Positions 1 through 8,782 of a stretch of DNA of 64,000 bases are shown here, piece after piece. Source of the stretch: Paenibacillus sp. DCT19 (GTDB taxonomy: Bacteria; Bacillota; Bacilli; Paenibacillales; Paenibacillaceae); assembly GCF_003268635.1 (NCBI RefSeq), contig NZ_CP029639.1, positions 4,537,501-4,601,500 of the forward strand. Direction: 5' to 3'. How positions within the stretch are numbered: position 1 is the first letter of the stretch; each line of letters opens with the position of its first letter. Below the pieces are notes generated by a model. It was given only the letters and a program-made list of their open reading frames with translations, searched no databases and was not told the origin of the DNA. A program made the position numbers and the translations under genes.

Positions 1-386
1 TCTTCAGCAGTGATTGCATCACCGTTGCTCCATTTTGCTTCCGGGTTCAGGTTGAAAACATATTTCAAACCATCTTCAGAAATTTCCCATTTTGTAGCGA
101 CACCTGGTGCTTCTTTACCATCAGCATCGATGCGTACAAGACCTTCATACAAGAATTTCAAAACTGTGTTGGTTTGGCTGTCTTTTGCTTGAGCCGGGTC
201 CAACGTAGGAGGTTCAGCTGTCAGGTTGATTTTCAGCACTTGATCTTTCGCAAGACCATTACTTTCGCTTGCAGAACCAGTATCGGTGTTGTTACCTGTG
301 CCTTCATTTTTCGATCCGCACGCTGCAAGTACGGTACCGAACGCCAAGATCAGCGTCAAAAGGACTAATAGACTTTTCCTTTTCAT
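1..386 (-). CDS. Oligopeptide ABC transporter substrate-binding lipoprotein, N-terminal part
   Basis: This gene runs off the left edge; only about the first 128 residues are visible. The protein starts MKRKSLLVLL, followed by a hydrophobic signal segment and a lipobox (LAAC, Cys23), so it should be a lipoprotein on the outer face of the membrane. A Ser/Asn/Gly-rich linker leads into a segment with EPPTLDPA and WEISEDGLKYVF, typical of the family 5 (OppA/DppA) peptide-binding proteins that deliver oligopeptides to an Opp permease. The start is supported by an AGGGGG ribosome binding site 10-15 bases upstream. A TTGTATAATC sequence near 428-437 (minus strand) could be its -10 box. The rest of the gene and any permease genes lie outside the window. 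Confidence 0.85.
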   Translation of the reverse strand, partial: MKRKSLLVLLTLILAFGTVLAACGSKNEGTGNNTDTGSASESNGLAKDQVLKINLTAEPPTLDPAQAKDSQTNTVLKFLYEGLVRIDADGKEAPGVATKWEISEDGLKYVFNLNPEAKWSNGDAITAE

Positions 387-445
387 CTAACACTTTCCCC
401 CTAAATTGATGTGGTTTATGTTTATAGATTATACAACCACCGGTC

Positions 446-480
446 AAAAAAATCTACATTACTTTTTCAGAAAGTAATGT
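446..480 (-). terminator. Rho-independent terminator of panE-DUF3397
   Basis: A perfect 10-bp stem (456-465 with 471-480, five-base loop) is followed on the minus strand by AGA and seven T. It lies just past the stop of the DUF3397 gene. It also separates that operon from the leftward oppA-like gene. Confidence 0.8.
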
Positions 481-537
481 TTTTTTCACTTTTCGACAAA
501 TTCGACACATTTTTTAACCCTTTTGCGTTATGTAACC

Positions 538-912
538 TTACATCACTTTCACAAAATATCTAAAAAGTCCAAATATAGTAAACAAAATGTAACCAAAACT
601 CATCATTACAAATGCCATACGCCAAACTGCCCGGAACATTCGTCCCCCATCCACTTTACCTTTTAGTCGATTTTGCGCCCCTCCTACCAATCCAAGTGCT
701 ATTAGTATGAAAATAAGCGTCAAATAAAAACCAAAATTCGTTTCAAATGTTAAGTTGAATAACGCAGATACAGAGAAAATTAGAAATAACGTTGTAACAT
801 CCATCGCTTTTCGAACCGCAACCCGTTTATCCTTTTTCCAAGCATACATAACCCAATAGACAATAATGAAAGGAAAGAAGGGCAGTATACTCAACGTGAT
901 AAAAAAGCTCAT
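538..912 (-). CDS. DUF3397-like integral membrane protein
   Basis: A small membrane protein of 124 residues with about four hydrophobic segments (roughly residues 2-22, 40-58, 62-80 and 98-120), joined by short basic loops such as WKKDKR and QNRLKGK. It resembles the DUF3397 family, whose function is unknown and which I recall near panE in Bacillus relatives; this assignment is from memory of sequence style and context. The ATG at 912 is preferred over the TTG at 915 because AAGGAG sits seven bases upstream of it. The ATG shares one base with the panE stop codon (TGATG), so the two genes are translationally coupled. A terminator follows. Confidence 0.65.
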   Translation of the reverse strand: MSFFITLSILPFFPFIIVYWVMYAWKKDKRVAVRKAMDVTTLFLIFSVSALFNLTFETNFGFYLTLIFILIALGLVGGAQNRLKGKVDGGRMFRAVWRMAFVMMSFGYILFTIFGLFRYFVKVM

Positions 913-1880
913 CAATTCACTCCTTCCGGATGCATACCTTTGATTAAATGCAGCAATGTTTCATGCAACGGAGCAGTCAGTCCACATTGGTGCGCCAAAT
1001 TTACAACTTGCCCATTAATGGAGTCAATCTCAGTACGGCGTCCTTCCAGAACATCTGCAAGCATTGAGGAGGTATTCGAAGCCGTCGCCTGGCATACGGA
1101 CAACAGTTGTTCCCAGAGATCTACATCCATCGTAATTCCGTTTGCTTTATATACCCTTGTTGCCTCATCATAGAGCTGGCGCATGACCATGGTGCGTTCT
1201 TTATTTTGAAGTAATTGACCATTTGGTACTCGCCAGATTGCCGTAAGTGGATTAATGACTGCATTGATGATCAACTTCCTGTATATCAGCTTATCGATTT
1301 GATTCGACACTGTACAGTCAAATCCTGCCTGTTGTATAGTCTGCACCAAACTTATTAGTTCATTCTTCCCTATCTGCACTACAGAACGGGGTGAAGCATC
1401 TGCGCTTTGACCAATCCAAGTCTGGCCTTTACCAGCACGAATTACCTCGTTACCTAGTCTTTTTGCCCCTTCTGTAGTTATTGCATTATATATAGTAGCT
1501 GTTGGCGTAGCTTTTTGTATTTTCGAGACATGCCCGATCCCATTTTGGAAACATACAATATTAAGAGGTTCCTGCTCTATCGTACCAATGTCACGAATGA
1601 GTTCATCCATTGCTGTCTGCTTCACCATCAGAAGTAACCAATCCCCAGGTGAATGTGCCCATGTCTCGCCCAACTTCTTGATGCAATAGGCCTGAATGTC
1701 CCTTCCGCTTATTCGCAGCGCTTCTGCTTCGCTCGGCTCTGTAATTTGCAATCCACGCTTCTTCATGTCGGACGCTTGCTCAGAAGTTCTAGTCCAATAT
1801 CGCACCTGATAGCCAGCAGCATGTAGTTTACTCCCATATAACAATCCAAGTGATCCTGCGCCTATAATGTCAATAATCAT
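912..1880 (-). CDS. panE: 2-dehydropantoate 2-reductase (ketopantoate reductase)
   Basis: Reduces 2-dehydropantoate to pantoate with NADPH, a step of pantothenate and coenzyme A synthesis, in the cytosol. The N-terminus has the dinucleotide-binding glycine motif IGAGSLGLLYG. The middle has CFQNGIGH, the conserved family segment, and the C-terminal helical half has the catalytic-domain pattern KLIINAVINPLTAI with the conserved Lys and Asn. At about 322 residues it has normal family length. The ATG at 1880 is chosen because AGGAAGGTG lies just upstream; the longer reading frame adds seven residues with no ribosome binding site. It is the first gene of a pair with the DUF3397 gene. The upstream RsfA-like gene suggests the ylbO-ylbQ neighbourhood of Bacillus subtilis. 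Confidence 0.9.
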   Translation of the reverse strand: MIIDIIGAGSLGLLYGSKLHAAGYQVRYWTRTSEQASDMKKRGLQITEPSEAEALRISGRDIQAYCIKKLGETWAHSPGDWLLLMVKQTAMDELIRDIGTIEQEPLNIVCFQNGIGHVSKIQKATPTATIYNAITTEGAKRLGNEVIRAGKGQTWIGQSADASPRSVVQIGKNELISLVQTIQQAGFDCTVSNQIDKLIYRKLIINAVINPLTAIWRVPNGQLLQNKERTMVMRQLYDEATRVYKANGITMDVDLWEQLLSVCQATASNTSSMLADVLEGRRTEIDSINGQVVNLAHQCGLTAPLHETLLHLIKGMHPEGVN

Positions 1881-1951
1881 ATGACACCTTCCTCTCGCCA
1901 TTCTCCATTTCTTAGATTATATCTATATATCATAGAACAAAATGGTCAAAC

Positions 1952-1998
1952 AAAAAACCCGCACACACCGCCGTATATAACGGAAATGTGACGGGTTT
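1952..1998 (-). terminator. Terminator of the RsfA-like gene
   Basis: An outer stem pairs AACCCG near 1957 with CGGGTT near 1992, with further pairing inside (CACA/TGTG and CCGT/ACGG). On the minus strand it is followed by a run of T. It sits directly after the 2032 stop codon. Confidence 0.75.
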
Positions 1999-2031
1999 AT
2001 TCCTATATCAAAGACTAAGCACGTATCTTTA

Positions 2032-2682
2032 CTACTCAATTCGCTCCAAATTTCCGTTAGCATCCATTTTAAAGCGTGTTTTGAGCTCCTCTTCTTCTTC
2101 TGACAAAAATGCAAGTCTTCTTGCACGATCCATAATCTGAATCAGTGCCTTGTAATCGTCGTTCACCACACGGTAATCGGTTTGAACTTCATTAACCTGC
2201 TTCGATAAACGGTCATTCTCACAGCGAAGCTCATGAAGTTCGTCTTCCTTTTCTCGCAATTCTTTTTCCAGCATTTTAAGCTGACGTCCATTTTCCTGCA
2301 CAGTGCCTCTCCACTGACGTAAGAAACGGATCACCGCATCGATGGATAGAGTCTCTTCCGAAATTCCATCTGATTTATACAAGGTTTCTTCCGTTTCTAG
2401 TGTAGAGAGAGCGGCAACTTGTGGCCCAAGCAATGCAGGCTGTTTTCTAAGATAACTACGTTTCTGGCGTTGCGCTTTAGCATTACTGATGGCAGATTCA
2501 TACTTTTTCCGCACAAAACTGTTCCAGCGAAATCCGCAAGCGGCAGAGGTTCTGCCAATTTTATCGCCTACTTCCTCAAATGCAGCGAGCTGCGTGCTTC
2601 CATCTCGAATATGACGTAACGTAACCTCAGCCAAAATCAAATCGTCCTCTGTACTCCAAGCATCCTGTCTCACTGCAGTCAT
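2032..2682 (-). CDS. RsfA-family prespore transcription factor (YlbO-like)
   Basis: A 216-residue protein with an N-terminal Myb/SANT-like DNA-binding domain (about residues 1-60: WSTEDDLILAEVTLRHI, then FRWNSFVRKKY), a basic linker with QRQKRSYLRK, and a C-terminal coiled coil (about 120-190) rich in Glu, Leu and Arg. This is the architecture of RsfA, which tunes SigF-dependent expression in the forespore, and of its paralogue YlbO. The start ATG at 2682 has TTAGGAGGG about ten bases upstream; the longer frame to 2724 has none. Its place before panE matches the ylbO-ylbQ order of Bacillus subtilis. DNA targets cannot be read from the sequence. Confidence 0.8.
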   Translation of the reverse strand: MTAVRQDAWSTEDDLILAEVTLRHIRDGSTQLAAFEEVGDKIGRTSAACGFRWNSFVRKKYESAISNAKAQRQKRSYLRKQPALLGPQVAALSTLETEETLYKSDGISEETLSIDAVIRFLRQWRGTVQENGRQLKMLEKELREKEDELHELRCENDRLSKQVNEVQTDYRVVNDDYKALIQIMDRARRLAFLSEEEEELKTRFKMDANGNLERIE

Positions 2683-2922
2683 GCTATAATACCCTCCTAA
2701 CAACATCCTAAAATAACCGTTCACATCACCGATCTCCCGGCTTGTGAATGAGGTATAAAAGCTGCTTCATTCATTCTTATGCCTCTCATAGAGTTCATAG
2801 AATTGATTTCATACTAAAATGTATTTCCACATTTAAGGGCACTCATACGTCACATGTGTAAAAGAAAGCATAATTGAGCCTTTCCAGGCAAAAAAAAGAA
2901 TTCGCTTTCATATCCAATTTTG

Positions 2923-2951
2923 TTTACACCTTTTTCCTTTCCCGGTATAAT
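2923..2951 (+). promoter_or_regulatory. SigA-type promoter of the DUF2626 gene
   Basis: TTTACA (2923-2928) and TATAAT (2946-2951) are separated by 17 bases, a near-consensus vegetative promoter. It stands about 45 bases before the GTG start at 2997. The rest of the 2683-2996 gap shows no gene. Confidence 0.75.
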
Positions 2952-2996
2952 GTTGTGTAGACAATCTATGATCGTACATAGAGAGGAGGACTTACC

Positions 2997-3233
2997 GTGG
3001 CACGCATGTTTCGAGTACTCGGGTTCTTCACACTCACGATTGGCCTGATGGCTTTTGCAGGAGATTTGGTCGAGATGGCCTTGCTTTTTTTCTTGCAGAC
3101 TGCGTTTTTCGTCATTTTGGGATACCTGAAATTCACCGAAAGAACGTACATATTGCTCTTCTGGGGTTATATGATCGTTACCTTTACGGGGTTCAGTTAC
3201 TGGACCGTATTCCAAATGGATTTGCCGCTCTAA
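2997..3233 (+). CDS. DUF2626 family membrane protein (YqgY-like)
   Basis: A 78-residue protein with two or three hydrophobic segments (about 8-22, 26-42 and 50-72) and the sequence start MARMFRVLGFFTLTIG. It matches the small DUF2626 family, of which Bacillus subtilis YqgY is a member; the function is unknown. The GTG start is supported by GAGAGGAGGA eight bases upstream and by a strong promoter. It is a single-gene transcription unit closed by a hairpin terminator at about 3246-3282. Confidence 0.8.
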   Translation: MARMFRVLGFFTLTIGLMAFAGDLVEMALLFFLQTAFFVILGYLKFTERTYILLFWGYMIVTFTGFSYWTVFQMDLPL

Positions 3234-3245
3234 TCCGCCAACAGC

Positions 3246-3282
3246 AAAAAAGCGATCCAGTTCACACCGGATTGCTTTTTTT
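3246..3282 (+). terminator. Terminator of the DUF2626 gene
   Basis: The stem AGCGATCC/GGATTGCT (one G-T pair) is flanked by A and T runs, ending in seven T. It lies just after the stop at 3233. Confidence 0.8.
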
Positions 3283-3431
3283 GTGTTTCAATATTGATGA
3301 CAACTCTGGTGATTGAAGTGCGGTTTAACGCGTTATGTAACCACTAAGGATATTTCACAGGTTTGTTTCATATATTGTTTGAAAGAGAGAAGCCTGTACA
3401 ATAGATATGAACCAAGGAAAGGAGAATGATA

Positions 3432-4514
3432 TTGGTGAAGCGTCGATATAACATACTTGTTCTACTTATCTTCATCCTACTTTTTGTCCAACTTACATCG
3501 ACTTCCGTTTATGCCGATCCCTCTCCTGAGGAAACACGTGAAATATTGCAAAAGAGCTTGTCCATCGTCGAAATCGATAACGAGATTGAGCGTATCACGC
3601 AAAGACAGAAAGATTTGGATCAACAGCAGCTTACGTTGGCGAGCCAGCTTCAAGAGCAACAGGAACAAATACATATCCAGCAAGAACGGGCGGGATCGGT
3701 TGTACGATCCTATTATACAGGGGAACGTGATAGCCTGCTCATGACCGTTCTTGGCGCGAGATCGTTTAAAGATCTATTCATTCTTTACGATTACTATCAG
3801 ATTATTATCGGCAGAGATCAGGCGGTATTGGATAAGTATCAGGAGAGATATCAAAGCATGCAGCAAACCTCAGCTCGCATTGCTCAAACGACCCAAGAGC
3901 TTAACGAACTAAAAACCAATTTGCAGAATCAACGGGAGCGTGTAATCGCCTTACAAAAAGAAGTGGATGGGCAAGTTGCAGCGAGCGGTAATGCAGACGC
4001 CATTCAAAAGCTAATGAACGAACTTACGATCTATTGGGAGAATATCGGGATATATGAGGTTAAACGTTATTTCAAAGCTTTGGCATCAGCCATGCAAAAT
4101 CTACCCGACTTTATTCAAAATCAAAATGGTGGAATTTCTACAACGGGAACAACCTATACCATTCGAATTGGACAGAATGAGCTTAATCAATTTTTACGTG
4201 AGCAGAATTCTATTTTTAATGATTTTGCTTTTCAATTTGAAGAAGATCGAATTACAGCTTCGGGTAAACGTGACCAATTAGAGTTAAGCATTGAAGGTCA
4301 TTATACCGTGGAGAACGAACCCCAGAATTCCATTCGATTCCATGTTGATAAACTTGTATTTAACCAATTGGAGCTGCCTGATACAACACGAAGGATGCTG
4401 GAAAAGGAGTTCGACCTCGGATTTTACCCACAGAAAATCCTTTCTTTCGTGAGGGCTACAGAAGTATCTACGAGCGAAGGTGTGCTTGAAGTGAAATTAG
4501 CAATCTCATTTTGA
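3432..4514 (+). CDS. Secreted coiled-coil protein, CwlO/PcsB-like N-terminus, no catalytic domain
   Basis: About 360 residues. A signal peptide (about 1-28, ending near VYADPS) is followed by a long coiled coil (about 35-195, rich in Gln, Glu and Leu). That coiled coil contains the stretch VVRSYYTGERDSLLMTVLGA and the motif SFKDLF, features of the N-terminal domain of PcsB/CwlO-type peptidoglycan hydrolases and of FtsX-regulated proteins. The C-terminal third (about 225-360) is a predicted beta-rich domain that I do not recognise; there is no NlpC/P60, CHAP or M23 domain. The start is uncertain: GGAG precedes a TTG at 3432 by seven bases and a GTG at 3435 by ten; the in-frame ATG at 3426 is too close to the Shine-Dalgarno. 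It converges with the next gene with one base between the stop codons. Confidence 0.7.
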   Translation: MVKRRYNILVLLIFILLFVQLTSTSVYADPSPEETREILQKSLSIVEIDNEIERITQRQKDLDQQQLTLASQLQEQQEQIHIQQERAGSVVRSYYTGERDSLLMTVLGARSFKDLFILYDYYQIIIGRDQAVLDKYQERYQSMQQTSARIAQTTQELNELKTNLQNQRERVIALQKEVDGQVAASGNADAIQKLMNELTIYWENIGIYEVKRYFKALASAMQNLPDFIQNQNGGISTTGTTYTIRIGQNELNQFLREQNSIFNDFAFQFEEDRITASGKRDQLELSIEGHYTVENEPQNSIRFHVDKLVFNQLELPDTTRRMLEKEFDLGFYPQKILSFVRATEVSTSEGVLEVKLAISF

Positions 4515-4515
4515 T

Positions 4516-5799
4516 TCATTTGGATAAGCCTCGTAATTCAACAATACTGTTCATGTACTGAATCGCTGAGATCTGGCCTTGGATAAATTGCTTTATCTTC
4601 TGTTGAACCTTTCCAGTGGGCACATAGGTTATCTCAGCTTCGGATGATGCAGGCTTTGTAGCAAACAGAGCTTTAACGTCCATTTTGTCAAAAAGTGAAG
4701 CCAATTTGCCAGACTGAGCATTCATCTCCTCTTGTTTGGCTGGCAAATAATGCGCTTGTTGAAACCATTCGGACTGTACTGAAGCGGAAGTCATGCCTTC
4801 AATCCACCGACTGGCTCCATCTGTCTCAGAAGAACCTGTTGTAATGACAAAGCTTCGCGACTTAACAGGCATCAGAGCTGTAAGCGCTATCTGCTTTAAT
4901 GAGCCCGTGTTCTGCATTATTATCTTATTCTCATCAAGAAGCCTGGATAATGACATAACGGTCATCGGAACCTCATTTTGTTGAAGTTCTCCTGAAAATT
5001 CAGCATTCTCTGCTTCCAGCTGCAGGTGTGGTTGGATCTGCTCTATTAGCTGTAACTCCTGTTGGTAATCCCCCTCTAAAAGACTTCCCTGTTCAGCATT
5101 CATCATCCGTTCTGTCGCAAGCCCAGGTTCAAAATGATTTAACCACGCACTTGTTGCATAGATATCATTGCTGTCAATCGATAACAGCTTCGTCCCCGCG
5201 CCACTCGTTTGCTGTATAAGTTTAATCCATTGATCTTCCTGTTGTGGCAATGTGTCTAGACCCACTTTAGTAAGAAATGCAGAACGCGCCGCAAGCACAT
5301 AAGTGTCAAAATCAAACGGCATTGCCCATTGGTAGCCATTCCATTCTGTCTTTTCGCGCAATGGAATTATGGTTTCTCCAAGTGACTTCGATAACGTAGT
5401 CCCATTCAGAGGGTACAAATATCCTCTTTTGGCATAATCCTGAACCTCGTTACTATCAAGCAGAATTACATCTCCACTGTCCCCAACCGCAAACTCTGAA
5501 TCAAGCACACTCTCGAATGTATCCTGCTCCACATTACGCAACTGTATTTCTACACGAGTTGTAGCTGCAACTTGATTCGCTATCGTTTCAAACACAAGAA
5601 AATCCTCTGAAGGCATGGAAACAACAATTTCGACTGGCGCATGCTGATCCTCCCCACGGGATGTTTGATTTGGAAACGTAGTACGATCTGGATTACGCTC
5701 TTCGCTCGATTGTGATCCACCAAAATCAAAGCTTGGAGAAAGTATAGTTAATGAAAGCAGCAACACTGCAAACAATACAATTTGATGTCTCCGCTTCAT
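4516..5799 (-). CDS. Extracellular solute-binding protein, family 1-like, without lipobox
   Basis: About 427 residues. An N-terminal hydrophobic segment (IVLFAVLLLSLTIL) is followed by a polar linker and then a periplasmic-binding-protein fold: APVEIVVSMPSED, DVILLDSNEVQDYAKRGYL, WAMPFDFDTYVLAAR. These match the family 1 (sugar-type) ABC transporter binding proteins. Two things are odd. The signal segment has no cysteine, so it is either secreted or anchored by its N-terminal helix rather than lipidated. No permease or ATPase gene lies nearby. It may have a sensing rather than transport role, but that is inference. The ATG at 5799 has AAGGAGGAGAGG upstream; the longer frame lacks this. Confidence 0.7.
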   Translation of the reverse strand: MKRRHQIVLFAVLLLSLTILSPSFDFGGSQSSEERNPDRTTFPNQTSRGEDQHAPVEIVVSMPSEDFLVFETIANQVAATTRVEIQLRNVEQDTFESVLDSEFAVGDSGDVILLDSNEVQDYAKRGYLYPLNGTTLSKSLGETIIPLREKTEWNGYQWAMPFDFDTYVLAARSAFLTKVGLDTLPQQEDQWIKLIQQTSGAGTKLLSIDSNDIYATSAWLNHFEPGLATERMMNAEQGSLLEGDYQQELQLIEQIQPHLQLEAENAEFSGELQQNEVPMTVMSLSRLLDENKIIMQNTGSLKQIALTALMPVKSRSFVITTGSSETDGASRWIEGMTSASVQSEWFQQAHYLPAKQEEMNAQSGKLASLFDKMDVKALFATKPASSEAEITYVPTGKVQQKIKQFIQGQISAIQYMNSIVELRGLSK

Positions 5800-5956
5800 T
5801 ACCTCTCCTCCTTGCTTCCTAATTATTTCCTGCGATGTCCATTGTAACAAATTCATAGTGCTCTTGTCCTACTCTGCCTAAAAACTGTTTTTCTAACTTT
5901 TGCATAATTTGAGCATATCGAGTTCTGAACATTATGCGCTGTTCCTTTTTTTCGCA

Positions 5957-5986
5957 ATAAAAACCGGCTCAAAAGAGCCGGTTTTG
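5957..5986 (-). terminator. Terminator of ylaK (phoH2)
   Basis: A perfect 11-bp stem (AAAACCGGCTC with its complement, loop AAAA) is followed by T-rich sequence on the minus strand. It lies after the stop codon at 6032. Confidence 0.85.
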
Positions 5987-6031
5987 CTAGAAACATTTTC
6001 CGGGAAATAACCACTTCTGTATTCACATGAA

Positions 6032-7366
6032 TCACAACAAATCTGCCGCTAATTGAGCAAGCTTGGAACGTTCTCCTTTTTCGAGCATAATATGTCCGCT
6101 GATTCCTTCTTGTTTGAATCTCTCCACAATATAGGTTAGGCCATTACTCGCCGAATCCAGATAAGGATGATCAATCTGCTCAGGGTCACCCATCAGAATG
6201 ATTTTACTGCCTTCGCCAACCCTTGATACAATTGTCTTTACCTCATGACGGGATAGGTTCTGCGCTTCATCAATGATAATGAATTGTCCTGGTATGGAGC
6301 GCCCACGGATATACGTGAGGGCTTCAACTTGAATACTACCTAGACCCATCAGGATTTTATCAATATCTCCTGCTTTTTTGGTATCGAACAGAAACTCCAG
6401 GTTATCATAGATCGGTTGCATCCACGGGCGTAGTTTCTCTTCTTTCTCCCCTGGTAGATACCCAATATCTTTTCCCATCGGAACGACAGGGCGAGCAATC
6501 AATAGCTTTTTATATTTATGATCATCTTCTACTTTTAACAGTCCAGCCGCCAGTGCCAATAAGGTTTTGCCTGTTCCTGCTTTTCCCGTTATCGTCACGA
6601 GAGGGATATCATCGTTCAGCAATAGCTCAAGAGCCATGCGTTGTTGTGCATTACGTGCACTAATTCCCCACACATTATCATTACTAAGAAAAAGCGGCTC
6701 AAGCTTGGTACCCTCTGTATTTACCTTGAGCAAAGCTGATTTATTCGTACCCATCTCATCTTTGAGAATAACAAATTCATTGGGATAGAGTGAATAGGAT
6801 AGCTGCAATGGTTTGATCGGAAGAAAGCGATAGGTGTAGAACTCATCAATAACGGATGGGTGCACCTTCAAGGCTGTATACCCGGGATATAACTCATTCA
6901 GCCCAGCTGTCCGATCTGATAGGTAATCTTGTGTAACCAGACCAAGGACATCGGCTTTGATCCGAACAAGAACATCTTTACTAACCAGAACGACCTGTCG
7001 TTCCGCAACCTCTTTTTCATTTTCTTCAATCTGATAATTCACAGCAACAGCCAAAATACGATTATCATTGGATACTTCTCCAAACATCTCCTGTACCTTT
7101 ACGAAACTGCGATGATTCAACTCTACTTTTAGGTTCCCTCCATTGGCAAGAGGCACACCACTATGCAAATGCCCTAGCTCACGTAGTCCATCGAGAAGCC
7201 TTGATACGTTGCGGGCATTGCGGCCTATTTCATCGGCATTTCTTTTCTTGGAGTCGATCTCCTCCAGTACAACCGCGGGAATGATTACCTCATGTTCCTC
7301 AAAGGCAAATATGGCATTGGGGTCATGCAGAAGCACGTTGGTATCCAATACAAAAATCTTTTTCAT
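6032..7366 (-). CDS. ylaK: PIN-domain PhoH-family ATPase (PhoH2, YlaK-like)
   Basis: A 444-residue fusion of two domains. The PIN ribonuclease domain (about 1-140) starts KKIFVLDTNVLLHDP, giving the first catalytic Asp, with EEID and a later SNDNRILAVA acidic segment. The PhoH ATPase domain (about 230-444) has Walker A GKAGTGKT and Walker B IIDEAQN. PhoH2 proteins of actinobacteria are reported to be ATP-dependent RNA helicases and RNases; the same is likely but unproven here. The start has GGAGGGGATTGA upstream. It is divergent from a YlaJ-type lipoprotein gene, with a YlaL-type gene next, reproducing the ylaJ-ylaK-ylaL neighbourhood. TTGACA near 7480 (minus strand) may be its -35 box. Confidence 0.88.
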   Translation of the reverse strand: MKKIFVLDTNVLLHDPNAIFAFEEHEVIIPAVVLEEIDSKKRNADEIGRNARNVSRLLDGLRELGHLHSGVPLANGGNLKVELNHRSFVKVQEMFGEVSNDNRILAVAVNYQIEENEKEVAERQVVLVSKDVLVRIKADVLGLVTQDYLSDRTAGLNELYPGYTALKVHPSVIDEFYTYRFLPIKPLQLSYSLYPNEFVILKDEMGTNKSALLKVNTEGTKLEPLFLSNDNVWGISARNAQQRMALELLLNDDIPLVTITGKAGTGKTLLALAAGLLKVEDDHKYKKLLIARPVVPMGKDIGYLPGEKEEKLRPWMQPIYDNLEFLFDTKKAGDIDKILMGLGSIQVEALTYIRGRSIPGQFIIIDEAQNLSRHEVKTIVSRVGEGSKIILMGDPEQIDHPYLDSASNGLTYIVERFKQEGISGHIMLEKGERSKLAQLAADLL

Positions 7367-7519
7367 TCAATCCCCTCCAAAGCGGCGTCGTTAAAGGCAT
7401 GGATAAGTGCGATCTTTCAGCAGCGGCATGGACAATCATGCTCCCATACATAAATGTATTCGACTAGGACAAAATAATTGTCAACCATTCTGAAAAACTC
7501 CAAGAAAGGATGAACATTT

Positions 7520-8224
7520 ATGAAATTTGGGATATGCACGCTGCTTCTGATCTTTATACTTACAGGCTGTAACAGTGCTTCGCATAACGCTTCACAGCAG
7601 CAAGGTCAGCATGCTAAAGGTTATGGAGGTAATGTTACAACTCAGCAAGATCGGATGAGAGGATCTCATATGCTGGACGCACAGGATGATCTTAGAAACC
7701 CTACAGGACTTGAACCAGTTCCTGAAAATACAGGTGAAGTCCATGATACAAATATCGTAGATGATGCACAAACAGGCCGGATGCCTAATGATCAACGAAT
7801 TCTTCACCTTAAAACACTCGCCAAGCAAGTGGAAGGTGTGGAGGATGCCAGTTGTGTCATCCTAGGTAATACCGCAGTAGTTGGCATCGATGTTGATGGT
7901 GAGCTTGAACGTGCACGCGTAGGAACCATCAAATATGCTGTTGCTGAGGCCCTTCGTAAAGATCCTGAAGGTGTAGATTCTATTGTTACGGCCGATGCGG
8001 ATGTCACTGAACGAATCAAAGAAATTGGTGAGCATATCCGTCAAGGACATCCGATCTCCGGTTTTGCTTCAGAGCTTGCTGATATGGTGGGACGAATTAT
8101 CCCGCAGCTCCCAAAAGACGTTCAGGTTCGACAAAATCCTGATGAACAGCATGAGCAGGAACCACAGATGCAGCAACATCAGCAACATCAATCCAATGAC
8201 AAAAGACAACAAAAAGCCCAGTGA
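7520..8224 (+). CDS. ylaJ: YhcN/YlaJ family sporulation lipoprotein
   Basis: A 234-residue lipoprotein with signal peptide and lipobox LTGC (Cys17), a Gln- and His-rich low-complexity stretch (about 20-70), and a conserved core (about 85-180) with AKQVEGVEDASCVILGNTA and VGIDVDGELERARVGTIK. This core is the YhcN/YlaJ domain of spore inner-membrane and germination-associated lipoproteins. The last 40 residues are again Gln/His-rich. An AAGAAAGGATG ribosome binding site precedes the ATG. It converges with the YlaL-like gene and shares a bidirectional terminator with it. Confidence 0.85.
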   Translation: MKFGICTLLLIFILTGCNSASHNASQQQGQHAKGYGGNVTTQQDRMRGSHMLDAQDDLRNPTGLEPVPENTGEVHDTNIVDDAQTGRMPNDQRILHLKTLAKQVEGVEDASCVILGNTAVVGIDVDGELERARVGTIKYAVAEALRKDPEGVDSIVTADADVTERIKEIGEHIRQGHPISGFASELADMVGRIIPQLPKDVQVRQNPDEQHEQEPQMQQHQQHQSNDKRQQKAQ

Positions 8225-8243
8225 TCTCTCACTAGGCTTTTTT
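8211..8243. terminator. Bidirectional terminator between ylaJ and ylaL
   Basis: AAAAAGCC and GGCTTTTTT arms with inner GTGA/TCAC pairing form a hairpin with A and T runs on both sides. It overlaps the ends of both convergent reading frames. Confidence 0.8.
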
Positions 8244-8684
8244 CATCGCAGTAAAAACCTGCTCATCTAATTTTTCAGCAGCACGCTGATCGTATATTTT
8301 GACATATTGAGGCACAGACGATAGCTGAGCTCCATAAAACAACGCATTTCGCACCGCTTCGATTGAAATGTCGAAACAGCACATATTAAATGGAACATCC
8401 TGTAATGGATCTTGTCGCACTGACGCACGACCGTTAATGGCATACACCATTTCTTCTCCAAATACAGTGACGGTTATGAATGGATTATGCAGCATATTCT
8501 TCACGAGACGTGAACGATGATCCAGCGCAACACGAAGAGTGGATGCATTCTCTGCATAGATCCAAGAAATAGCAGTAGATGTAGGGCCTCCGAATTCCAG
8601 ATCAACGGTGTTCAGGAGGACAAATGTCTCATGTTTGAACTGTTGCAAAAGAGATTCAGTTAATTGTGTGACGGCTTCGGACAT
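8232..8684 (-). CDS. ylaL: Pyridoxamine 5'-phosphate oxidase-like flavin-binding protein (YlaL-like)
   Basis: A 150-residue protein of the split-barrel PNPOx-like family. Recognisable parts are the N-terminal helix ending LLQQFKHETFVLLNT, the segment TAISWIYAENASTLRVALDH and FITVTVFGEEMVYAINGRA, typical of the FMN-binding barrel. The substrate is unknown and it need not act on pyridoxamine phosphate. The ATG at 8684 has only a weak GGGGCTGG site upstream. Its place beside YlaJ and YlaK supports the YlaL assignment. Confidence 0.75.
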   Translation of the reverse strand: MSEAVTQLTESLLQQFKHETFVLLNTVDLEFGGPTSTAISWIYAENASTLRVALDHRSRLVKNMLHNPFITVTVFGEEMVYAINGRASVRQDPLQDVPFNMCCFDISIEAVRNALFYGAQLSSVPQYVKIYDQRAAEKLDEQVFTAMKKA

Positions 8685-8782
8685 TCAACCAGCCCCTAAT
8701 CTTCTTTAGGCAAGACTTACTTCACTGCTTAAATCATTATAGCATACCGTCAAGCTCGCTTCCAATCCCCAAAGAATGAGAG

